DNA from: Elusimicrobiota bacterium
GTDB taxonomy: Bacteria; Elusimicrobiota; Elusimicrobia; UBA1565; UBA9628
Direction of reading: 5' to 3'
NCBI GenBank assembly: GCA_028869495.1
Contig: JAGWRY010000137.1
Coordinates: forward strand, 1 to 5,741
Length of the DNA stretch: 5,741 bases
In this document: piece by piece, positions 1 through 5,741 of the stretch
Position numbering within the stretch: the stretch's first letter is position 1
Layout: each line of letters begins with the position of its first letter
Notes under the pieces: model-generated
Databases searched by the model: none
The model's input: the letters and a program-made list of their open reading frames with translations, nothing else
What the model was told of the DNA's origin: nothing
Program-made: the position numbers and the translations under genes

Positions 1-257
1 CCGCCCTTCGCGCCCTGGCCGAGTACGCCGCGCACGACCCGTCGCTGATCCCGTGGCTCTGCGCGCGCGTCGAGGACCGCGACGAGCGCGTGACGCTGGC
101 CGCCGTCGTCTCCCTCGGCGGCGCCGAGGACGAGCGCGCGCTGCCGACCCTCGAGCGGCTGGCTTCCTCCGCCGGCCACCAGCGCGTGCGCCTCTACGCC
201 GAGGAGGCCGCCGCGCGCGTCCGCGCCGGCGGCAAGAAAGCGGCGCTGCGCTCCTAG
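1..257 (+). CDS. HEAT-like repeat protein, C-terminal fragment (5' end outside window)
   Basis: The frame is open from the left edge (first full codon at 3-5) to a TAG at 255-257 and gives the last 84 residues of a longer protein. The translation is alpha-helical and rich in Ala, Arg, Leu and Glu. It shows HEAT-type helix pairs: DRDERVTLAAVVSLGGAEDE is followed by a segment reading ALPTLERLASSAGHQRVRLY and then AEEAAARVRAGG, the usual 'RV..AA..ALG....ALP.LE....' pattern. The protein ends in a short basic tail (GGKKAALRS). HEAT repeats act as protein-binding scaffolds, so no reaction can be named. Such repeats also end some M1-family aminopeptidases, so this could be the tail of one; no catalytic residues lie inside the window to decide. 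The gene converges on the minus-strand pair and shares its stop tetranucleotide with the PorV/PorQ-like gene. The coding call is firm; the function is not known. Confidence 0.75.
   Translation, partial: ALRALAEYAAHDPSLIPWLCARVEDRDERVTLAAVVSLGGAEDERALPTLERLASSAGHQRVRLYAEEAAARVRAGGKKAALRS
254..257. other. CTAG palindrome serving as stop codon of both convergent genes
   Basis: The bases C254-T255-A256-G257 are self-complementary. TAG at 255-257 ends the plus-strand HEAT-like gene, and TAG read from 256 to 254 ends the minus-strand PorV/PorQ-like gene. The two coding regions therefore overlap tail to tail by four bases. By eye this is the only CTAG in the window. No intergenic terminator can exist here, so transcripts from either side must end inside the opposing gene. 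Confidence 0.85.
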
Positions 258-1288
258 AAGTCCCAGCCGACGCCGAGGCGCAGGCCCTGGCCGAGGACGC
301 CCATCGGCTCGAACGCCGCGTCGAAGGAGAACGCGCCGGCGCGGAGCCCGACGCCCGCGGTCAGCCCCGAGAGCGCGCCGAGTGAGGCGGCCGTGCGGCT
401 CGTGTAGCCGAGGCGCAGGGACGCGTCGGCCGAGCGCGACACGCTCCGGCGCGCCTCGACCCCGAGCTTGCCGTACGGGTCGCCCGCGTACGGGAGGTCG
501 GCCTCGACGGCCGGCAGGAGCGCCCATTCGTCGCCGCGCAGGTCGTAGGCGGCCGCGGCGGCCAGCTCGCCGGGAAGCGGCTCCGACTCGGAGATGAAGC
601 GCAGCTTGGTGCCGACGTTGCGGACCGCCGCCGCGAGCGTCAGCGCGCTCAGGTCCTCGGGCCGGAACATCGCGCCCGCGTCGAACGCCGTCGCCACCGC
701 GCTGCGCGTGCCCAGGTCCTCGTGGACCGCTTTGATCGTCGCCCCGACGGAGATCTGCCCGGTCCACGGCTCCAGCTCGTCGAGATACGGTCGGTCCACG
801 CTCGGGACCTCCCAGCCGCCGCGGAAGTAGTCGCGGTCGACGGCGCGGGGGGACTCGCCGCTGATCCGGGCGCCGTAGGAGAGCGCGTACGCCTCCGAGT
901 GCGGGGAGAACGAGCCCTCGGTCGTGTTCGACGCGTCGACGAGCGCCAGCGAGTCCTGCGAGAGGCGGGTCAGCGAGAACGCGAAGCCGCCGTGCGCCCA
1001 GGCGGCCGGCAGGGCGACCGCGGCGAAGTCGTGGTGGACGCCGGCCGGCAGCTCCGAACGCGCGTAGCGCGCGCCGCCGCCCTTCAGCCAGGCCAGCCCG
1101 GCCGGGTTCCAGTAGGCCGCGTCGGGGCCGTCGGCGACCGCCGTGTAGGCCTCGCCCATCCCGAGCGCGCGGGCGCCCGCGCCGATGCTCAGGAACTCCG
1201 CCGAGACCGTGCCGACCTCGCTCGGCAGGGCGCGCGACGGTCCCGCGGCCGCGACGAGGACGGCGCCGGCGAGGAGCAGGCGCTTCAG
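254..1288 (-). CDS. PorV/PorQ family outer-membrane beta-barrel protein, probable CTG start
   Basis: The protein has 344 residues and is predicted to sit in the outer membrane. Residues 1-20 look like a Sec signal peptide (basic KR, hydrophobic LLLAGAVLVAAAG, then PSRA before the likely cut at 20/21). Residues 32-66 carry the family signature: FLSIGAGARALGMGEAY followed by TAVADGPDAAYWNPAGLA. The rest alternates in the manner of beta strands, and the chain ends GVGWDF, a terminal aromatic typical of barrel proteins recognised by BAM. Related FadL-like proteins (PorV/LptO, PorQ) work in type IX secretion, where PorV carries cargo to the surface attachment complex; whether this one does so is inferred. 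I chose CTG at 1288-1286 because it restores a normal signal peptide and overlaps the protease stop as CTGA. No ATG, GTG or TTG occurs in frame nearby, and the next Met (residue 44) lies inside the signature. The gene is the downstream partner of the S8 protease and probably depends on its mRNA. Confidence 0.88.
   Translation of the reverse strand: MKRLLLAGAVLVAAAGPSRALPSEVGTVSAEFLSIGAGARALGMGEAYTAVADGPDAAYWNPAGLAWLKGGGARYARSELPAGVHHDFAAVALPAAWAHGGFAFSLTRLSQDSLALVDASNTTEGSFSPHSEAYALSYGARISGESPRAVDRDYFRGGWEVPSVDRPYLDELEPWTGQISVGATIKAVHEDLGTRSAVATAFDAGAMFRPEDLSALTLAAAVRNVGTKLRFISESEPLPGELAAAAAYDLRGDEWALLPAVEADLPYAGDPYGKLGVEARRSVSRSADASLRLGYTSRTAASLGALSGLTAGVGLRAGAFSFDAAFEPMGVLGQGLRLGVGWDF
1285..1288 (-). 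promoter_or_regulatory. CTGA stop/start overlap (probable translational coupling)
   Basis: Read on the minus strand, bases 1288 to 1285 are CTGA. TGA ends the protease, and CTG is the apparent start of the PorV/PorQ-like gene one base upstream in the next frame. This is the arrangement of the common ATGA coupling site with C in place of A. It suggests that ribosomes finishing the protease reinitiate on the barrel gene, which would fix the ratio of the two products. Confidence 0.65.
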
Positions 1289-4200
1289 CGTATCAGCACC
1301 ACCCGGCGCACCTTCGTCGCGCTCCCGGAGCCGAAGACCGCGTAGTAGGTGCCCGACGCCGCCCGGCGCCCGAAGCGGGTGCGCCCGTCCCAGGTGTAGA
1401 CGCCCGCCGCCGAGGCCGTGCCGTCCGAGACGAGCTCGCCCGTCAGGGTCATCAGGCGCACCCGCGCGTCCGCCGGCAGGCCCGAGAAGGTCAGCGCGCT
1501 GGCCCAGTACGCGCTGGCCGAGTCGCCGATCTCCCACGGCTGGGGGAAGACGCGCACGTTCGAGAGGTCCGTCCCGGCGGCGACGAAGAACGGCGCGTAC
1601 GACGAGAAGTGCGGCACGTAGGCGACGAGGACGTGCGACGACGGGTCGTCCTGCGACGGCACGAGCGTCCACTGCCCCGCGGCGGGGTCGTAGCGCATCA
1701 GGTGCAGGCGGCGCTCGTCCTGCCCCGGCGGGAGCTGCGCGGGATCGTAGGCGATCACGACCCGGACCGGAGTCAGGGGCTCGAGCCCGCCGGCCGAGAG
1801 CTCGAAGCCGACGTCGGCGCCGAGCGGGACGATGCCCGCCGCCTCGTTCGAGACGCCGCCCGCGGGATTCGTCCCGACGCCGGCCGCCGCGGTGACCGTC
1901 GCGCCCAGGGGGAAGGCGCCGGGCGGGACGACGATCGAGATCGAGGTCACGCCGGGGAAGGCGGCGGGGATCGCCAGCGAGAGTCCCGACGACGCGACGG
2001 TGCCCGACGAGAGCGGCGGGACCGTCGTCGTCGTCGAGCCGGCCGACGCGTAGTCGGCCAGCCCCTCCCAGTTCAGCGCCGCGACGCGCGCGTAGTAGGT
2101 CGTCGCGTAGGTCAGCCCGGTCACCGCCGCCGACGAGGCCGACGCGCCGGCGTCCGCCGCGTACAGGGGCGGCGCGAACGCGGCCGACGTCGAGAGCTCG
2201 ACGCGGTAGCCCTCGGCGGCCGCGCTCTGCGGCGACGCGGGCAGAGGCGTCCAGGAGACCGTCGCGCTCGTGAAGCCGACGTCCGCGAAGGACGGAGTCC
2301 CGCCGGGGGGGACGCTCAGCGTCGCGCCGGACGCCGCGCCCGCCAGGTACGGGCCGTCCGGGTTCGGCGCGTAGGCGCTGAGCGCGCGCACGCGCCCGTA
2401 CCAGGTCGTGTTCGCGTCGAGCCCCGAGAAGTCGGCCCAGGCGTTGTACGTCGTCGAGCTGAGCACGCCGGAGGCGAAGGCGGGAGAGCTGGACAGGTCC
2501 GCCTGGTACTGCGTCCCCGCCGCGAGCGTCCCCGCCGACCAGGCGAAGCCGAGGACGGAGGCGGTCCGCGTCGAGACGGGGACGGACGCCGCGGCGGGCG
2601 CCGCGACCGCCGTCGCGGTCGACGTCGCGACGTACGCGGTCGGCGCGCCCACCCCGTTGAGCGCCGCGACGCCGACGAAATAGCGCTCGTTCGACAGAAG
2701 GCCGGAGAAGGAGGCCGACAGCGCGGTCGTGGTCGTCGAGGCGGCCGGCGAGGCCAAGCCGGGGTCGGTCGAGACCGCCACCCGGTAGGCCGTCCCCGCG
2801 GGGTTGCCGCCGTCGAGCCAGGCGAACGCGAAGCCGCTCGTCGTCTGCGCGGAGAACGGCTGGCCCGGAAGCGCGGGCTGGTCGACGAGGGTCACCGTCG
2901 AGCCCAGGCTCGTGAACGCTCCGACCTGTCCGCTCCGCGAGATCGCCGCGACGCGGACGAAGTAGAGCGTGTTCGGCGTCAGGCCGGACAGGACGACCGA
3001 GGTCGCGCGCACCGCCGCCGAGGCGGCCAGCGTCGAGAAGGACGAGTTCGGCGAGACGTCGGCCTCGAACTGCGTGTCCGGCTGGTCGCCGGCCGCCGTC
3101 CAGGCGAGGTCGAGCGCCTTCGCGGCGACGATCGTGAAGGGCTGGGCCGGCGCCGTCGGGGCTGTCGGCAGGGTCGCCTGCGGTCCGGCCGCGAGATAGG
3201 GGCCCCGCGCGACGCCGCTCGTCGCCTGCACGCGGAAGTAGTAGCTGGTGTCGGCCGACAGCCCCGAGAAGTCCGCCAGGAGCGAGGTCCCCGACAGGGT
3301 CAGCAGGGTCCCGGAGAAGTCCGAGGCGGTCGAGGCCTGCGCCGCGTACGACAGCCCGGGGGGGTTCGGGTTCGACGACCAGGAGAGCTGGATCGAGCCG
3401 GTCGAGATCAGCGCGAAGGACGGGTTCGTCGGCGCGAGGAGGTCGTTCGTCGTCTCGAACGACGCCGACGGGCCGTACGACGGGGCGCCCTCCTGGTTCA
3501 GGTGCGCGTAGCGGACGTAGTAGGTCGTGGCCGCCGTCAGCGAGTTCAGCGTCAGCGAAGTCTGCCCGGAGCTCGCGGTCGCCGAAGCGACGATCCCGGA
3601 CGAGAAGTCGGAGGCCGGCGAGGCCTCGACGACGTAGCCCGAGCAGACGCCCGGCGAGCAGGCGGCGTAGGAGACCGTCGCGCTCGACGCGAACGGCGCC
3701 GCCGACGGCGCGCCGGCGGGAGGGGACGTGTACGTCGCGGTCGTCGCGAACAGCGCGAGCGGCCCGTCGATCCCCGCGCCCTCGCCGCGCACGTAGAGCT
3801 GGTACGTCGCGTTCGCCGCCAGGCCGGTCAGCGTCACCGGCGGCTGGACCGCCGTCGCGAGCGCCGAGGACGGGTTCGTCGCGTAGTAGACGTCGAACCC
3901 GTCCGCCCCGGCCAGCGCCGCGTCCCAGGACCACGTGATCGACGAGGTCCCCTGCGCCGCGACCGAGAGGTTCGACGGCGCGGCGGCCGGCTGGGGGCTG
4001 CCCGAGACCTTCCCGTAGCCGAAGGCGTCGTTGGGGACCGCGCCGTCGGCGGTCACGCCCGCGTCGGTGCGCGCCAGCCCGTGCAGGATCGTTTTGATGT
4101 CCGCGACGGTGCGCGTCGGGTGCCCCTGCAGGCGGGTCGCGACGATGCCGGTGACGACCGGCGCCGCCATGCTGGTCCCCTGGTCGATCGCGTGGTAGCC

Positions 4201-5741
4201 GTCGGTCGACTTCAGGATGGGGTCGTTGAGCGTCGACTGGTCGGTGCTGGCCGGCACGTCCGCGGAGAGCACCGAGAACACGCCGAAGCCGGGGGCCGCG
4301 ACGTCGGGCTTCTGCCGGCCGTCGCGCGTCGGCCCCCAGGAGCTGAAGTCGGCGAGGTCGCCGAGGGTCGGCGGCGACGTGTACTGGTAGATGTTGCCGT
4401 CGTAGGCTTTCCACGAGCCCTTCGTCGCGTAGGCGCCGACCGCGATCACGTCCTTCGCCGTCGCCGGGGAGGTCATCGTCAGCGTCTGCGGCACCGCGTA
4501 GCCCGAGCCCGCGGCGAAGTTCACGTTCTGGCCGGCCGGGTCCACGAAGCCGTCGACGCGCCCGCAGCCCGAGGGGGAGGTGCAGGTCAGCGTCACCGCG
4601 ACCTGGAAGCCGCCGGTCGCCAGGCCGCTCGGGTTGTAGACGTCGATATAGACCTCGCCCGACTGGACCGCGTTGCCGCTGGGGCGCATGCTGCCCGTGG
4701 CGTCCTCGATGTAGCCGCTCGTCCCCGCGGCCGCCGGCGCGCAGGTCTGGGAGCCGCCGCCGCCCGAGACCTGGCTGCCGCAGGCCCCGCCGCCGACGAC
4801 GAGGGACGCGCTCGCCTGCGCGCCCGACTGCAGCCAGAAGTCGAGCTCCGCGTCCGTGGCGGCGACCCCGCTGGGGATGTCGACGTTCGCCGTGAAGGTG
4901 ATCGACTGGTTGGCGTTGAAGATGTCGGCCTCGGCGTGCGGGTCGTCGCCGCCCGCGGTTCCGTCGTTGCCCATCGCGACGACGACCGGGGTGTCGACCG
5001 CGATCGCGTCGATCCCGGTGTCGAACGAGGAGGTCCCGTCGTGCGGGTCGATCTGGCCGCCGAGGCTCAGGTTGATCACGGCGGGCTCGCCGAGCGCGGC
5101 CGCCTTCTGGACGATGTAGTTGATCCCGTCGATGATGTCGCTGTCGTAGAAGTCGGTCTTGACGATCACCAGGTCCGCCTTCGGCGCCAGCCCGGTGAAG
5201 GCCCCCGACGTCTGCCCGTCGCCGGCCGCGATGCCGGCCACGTGCGAGCCGTGGCCGTCCGTGTCCTGCTCGCCGAAGTTGTTCGTGCCGTTGTTGATGT
5301 CGCTCTCGAGCTGGGCCTCGGTCGCCTCGCGGCCGTAGGCGAAGCCCGACGGGAAGCCGTAGCCGGCCGCCGAGGACTGGGTCTGGTCCCACAGGTACTT
5401 GACGCGCGAGACGTAGGAGCCGGGCGAGCCGCCGGGCTTGATGAAGTCCAGGTGCTTGAAGTCGATGCCGGTGTCGACGATGCCGACGACGACGCCGGTC
5501 CCGTCGGCGTTCGCGAGGTCGGACGGCCCGTTGGTCAGCACGCCGAGGTAGAGCCCGCCCGTCGAGTTGCTCGAGCGCACGACGTCGAGGAGGGGGTGCA
5601 GCCGGCGCGCGGACGAGACCGCCAGCACGCGCGGGTCGGACTCGAAGGCCGTCAGGTCGGCGTCCGAGACCCGCGCGGTCACGACGTCGCCCGCGCGCGA
5701 GCCGAAGCGCGAGGACGGGTACGCGGCGCGCAGGCCGGAGA
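1285..5741 (-). CDS. Secreted S8 (subtilisin-like) serine protease with seven FN3 domains and C-terminal FlgD/T9SS-like domain, 5' partial
   Basis: The window shows 1484 residues; the frame stays open through the right edge, so the signal peptide and most of the propeptide are missing. Residue numbers here count from the GTG codon at 5682-5680, which is probably internal. Residues 1-40 resemble the end of an inhibitor-I9-type propeptide. The catalytic domain (about 57-560) has Asp70 (GIVDTGID), His144 (DGHGSHVAG), oxyanion Asn239 (VVAMGNDG) and Ser504 (GTSMAAPVV), so it should be an active endopeptidase. The stretch KYLWDQTQ after the Asp motif and the insertion before the Ser motif recall the CspA-like subtilase group. 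Next come seven FN3 domains (567-1220), a ZU5-like module (1226-1366) and a FlgD-like tail (1371-1465). It presumably acts outside the cell or on its surface; the substrate is unknown. All six visible cysteines fall in three close pairs, which suits an exported protein. It is the upstream gene of an overlapping pair with the PorV/PorQ-like gene; the promoter lies outside the window. Confidence 0.93.
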   Translation of the reverse strand, partial: SGLRAAYPSSRFGSRAGDVVTARVSDADLTAFESDPRVLAVSSARRLHPLLDVVRSSNSTGGLYLGVLTNGPSDLANADGTGVVVGIVDTGIDFKHLDFIKPGGSPGSYVSRVKYLWDQTQSSAAGYGFPSGFAYGREATEAQLESDINNGTNNFGEQDTDGHGSHVAGIAAGDGQTSGAFTGLAPKADLVIVKTDFYDSDIIDGINYIVQKAAALGEPAVINLSLGGQIDPHDGTSSFDTGIDAIAVDTPVVVAMGNDGTAGGDDPHAEADIFNANQSITFTANVDIPSGVAATDAELDFWLQSGAQASASLVVGGGACGSQVSGGGGSQTCAPAAAGTSGYIEDATGSMRPSGNAVQSGEVYIDVYNPSGLATGGFQVAVTLTCTSPSGCGRVDGFVDPAGQNVNFAAGSGYAVPQTLTMTSPATAKDVIAVGAYATKGSWKAYDGNIYQYTSPPTLGDLADFSSWGPTRDGRQKPDVAAPGFGVFSVLSADVPASTDQSTLNDPILKSTDGYHAIDQGTSMAAPVVTGIVATRLQGHPTRTVADIKTILHGLARTDAGVTADGAVPNDAFGYGKVSGSPQPAAAPSNLSVAAQGTSSITWSWDAALAGADGFDVYYATNPSSALATAVQPPVTLTGLAANATYQLYVRGEGAGIDGPLALFATTATYTSPPAGAPSAAPFASSATVSYAACSPGVCSGYVVEASPASDFSSGIVASATASSGQTSLTLNSLTAATTYYVRYAHLNQEGAPSYGPSASFETTNDLLAPTNPSFALISTGSIQLSWSSNPNPPGLSYAAQASTASDFSGTLLTLSGTSLLADFSGLSADTSYYFRVQATSGVARGPYLAAGPQATLPTAPTAPAQPFTIVAAKALDLAWTAAGDQPDTQFEADVSPNSSFSTLAASAAVRATSVVLSGLTPNTLYFVRVAAISRSGQVGAFTSLGSTVTLVDQPALPGQPFSAQTTSGFAFAWLDGGNPAGTAYRVAVSTDPGLASPAASTTTTALSASFSGLLSNERYFVGVAALNGVGAPTAYVATSTATAVAAPAAASVPVSTRTASVLGFAWSAGTLAAGTQYQADLSSSPAFASGVLSSTTYNAWADFSGLDANTTWYGRVRALSAYAPNPDGPYLAGAASGATLSVPPGGTPSFADVGFTSATVSWTPLPASPQSAAAEGYRVELSTSAAFAPPLYAADAGASASSAAVTGLTYATTYYARVAALNWEGLADYASAGSTTTTVPPLSSGTVASSGLSLAIPAAFPGVTSISIVVPPGAFPLGATVTAAAGVGTNPAGGVSNEAAGIVPLGADVGFELSAGGLEPLTPVRVVIAYDPAQLPPGQDERRLHLMRYDPAAGQWTLVPSQDDPSSHVLVAYVPHFSSYAPFFVAAGTDLSNVRVFPQPWEIGDSASAYWASALTFSGLPADARVRLMTLTGELVSDGTASAAGVYTWDGRTRFGRRAASGTYYAVFGSGSATKVRRVVLIR
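1288..1572 (-). other. C-terminal FlgD-like / T9SS-type sorting-like domain of the protease
   Basis: Protease residues 1371-1465 show the ordered hallmarks of this fold: VRVFPQPW (a variant of the usual 'v.P.Npf/w'), then LTFSGLPADARVRLMTLTGE with LVSDG after it, then YTWDGRTRFGRRAASGTYYA, and a basic end KVRRVVLIR. FlgD-like Ig domains and type A T9SS sorting domains share this layout ('iyt..Gelv', 'WdGrn..G..v.sGvY', 'k..v.k'). In Bacteroidota such tails direct export across the outer membrane and are removed afterwards. That this tail does the same here is an inference, strengthened by the PorV/PorQ-like gene directly downstream. Confidence 0.8.
1297..1304 (-). promoter_or_regulatory. Shine-Dalgarno-like site for the CTG start
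   Basis: The minus-strand sequence GGGTGGTG lies eight bases before the CTG codon and matches six of eight positions of the AGGAGGTG consensus. It is embedded in the codons for the C-terminal RVV of the protease. The spacing is suitable and supports initiation at 1288, but a G-rich match of this quality can occur by chance in DNA this rich in GC. Confidence 0.45.
1585..2007 (-). other. ZU5-like beta-sandwich module of the protease
   Basis: Protease residues 1226-1366 follow the pattern of bacterial ZU5-like modules: a strand leading to VVPPGAFPLGATVTA, then VGFELSAGGLEPLTPVRVVI, then LHLMRYDPAAGQWTLVPSQ, closing with VPHFSSYAPFFV. The pattern 'PPGA..G..V', followed by 'L..Y.....W..V' and 'HFS.YA', is common just before C-terminal sorting-like domains in secreted proteins. 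Its role is structural as far as can be seen. Confidence 0.6.
2023..3984 (-). repeat. Seven tandem fibronectin type III domains (protein-level repeat)
   Basis: Approximate nucleotide spans in reading order are 3984-3733, 3720-3445, 3429-3169, 3156-2887, 2874-2611, 2595-2317 and 2304-2023. Each unit has a tryptophan or aromatic core strand (ITWSWD, IQLSWSS, LDLAWTA, FAFAWLD, LGFAWSA, VSWTPLP; SYAACSP in unit 2). Each also has the FN3 'GL.a.T.Y..RV.A' strand, for example FSGLSADTSYYFRVQA and LSGLTPNTLYFVRVAA. Units 2 to 7 share a motif near the middle of the form ASxxSDFSSG or LSxSxAFA. The units have diverged at DNA level, so this is an old array, not a recent tandem duplication. Such arrays usually act as spacers or adhesive stalks on extracellular enzymes. 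Confidence 0.88.
4459..4947 (-). other. Beta-rich insertion in the subtilase domain with paired cysteines
   Basis: Residues 246-408 of the protease (numbered from the GTG at 5682) lie between the oxyanion Asn239 and the core strand that resumes at DVIAVGAYATKGSW. Plain subtilisins have a far shorter connection here. The segment alternates like beta strands (QSITFTANVDI, GEVYIDVYNPSG, FQVAVTLTC) and looks like a jelly-roll or P-domain-like sandwich. It holds a Gly/Ser-rich loop bounded by Cys301 and Cys314, and a second pair, Cys367 and Cys373. Csp-type subtilases of Clostridia also carry a jelly-roll within the protease domain; homology to it is inferred, not shown. Confidence 0.6.

Noticed and set aside
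223..246. Inverted repeat GCGCCG ... CGGCGC with a 12-base loop near the convergent stop codons, considered as a terminator
   Set aside because: The stem is only six pairs and there is no T-tract on either strand. Short GC palindromes are frequent by chance in this DNA, and it sits within the HEAT-like coding region.
53..5119. Several plus-strand open frames of 67 to 236 codons lying opposite the minus-strand genes or in a second frame over the HEAT-like end
   Set aside because: Their translations are Arg/Pro/Ala-rich or biased low complexity, show no recognisable domains and lie entirely opposite well-supported genes. They are by-products of high GC.
254..5392. A 1712-codon stop-free minus-strand frame in which the PorV/PorQ gene continues upstream through the protease gene
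   Set aside because: Upstream of 1288 its translation is Arg/Gly-rich low complexity with no domain, as expected for an alternative frame of GC-rich coding DNA. The protease frame over the same bases has clear catalytic motifs and FN3 domains. Only 254-1288 is real.
5680..5682. GTG as the start codon of the protease
   Set aside because: The frame stays open for 19 more codons to the window edge, and GDVVTARVSDADLTAFESDP reads as the end of a propeptide. A start here would leave no signal peptide, so the gene is treated as 5'-truncated.
1..5741. CRISPR arrays, tRNA or rRNA genes, insertion sequences, riboswitches
   Set aside because: None seen. Coding regions fill the window with no intergenic gap, and the only repetition is the diverged protein-level FN3 array.

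Overview
The window is very GC-rich, with third codon positions dominated by G and C, and it is essentially all coding. It holds parts of three genes in two convergent units. On the plus strand, the first 257 bases are the 3' end of a HEAT-like helical-repeat protein. The rest (254 to 5741) is a minus-strand pair read from right to left. The first member is a very large secreted subtilisin-like (S8) serine protease, cut off at its 5' end by the window edge. The second is a PorV/PorQ-family outer-membrane beta-barrel protein. No RNA genes, mobile elements, CRISPR arrays or intergenic stretches were found.

The protease is modular. Starting at the window's right edge it has: the end of a propeptide; a catalytic domain with an intact Asp/His/Asn/Ser set and a beta-rich, cysteine-containing insertion of about 160 residues; seven fibronectin type III (FN3) domains; a ZU5-like beta-sandwich module; and a C-terminal FlgD-like/T9SS-type sorting-like domain. 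Its stop codon overlaps the apparent start of the PorV/PorQ gene by four bases (CTGA). That gene has no ATG, GTG or TTG at the right place and seems to start at CTG. In type IX secretion, PorV binds cargo carrying a C-terminal beta-sandwich signal of this general kind. A cargo-like protease translationally coupled to a PorV-like barrel is therefore the most interesting biology here, and it is an inference from domain types and gene order.

The two convergent units meet at one CTAG tetranucleotide that supplies the TAG stop on both strands, so there is no room for a conventional intergenic terminator.

Organism: a didermic (outer-membrane) bacterium of high GC. The mix of PorV/PorQ proteins, multi-FN3 secreted proteins with FlgD-like tails and HEAT-repeat proteins is what I would expect from Elusimicrobiota or another lineage near the Bacteroidota/FCB group. 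This placement is a recollection of family distribution and is only moderately secure.
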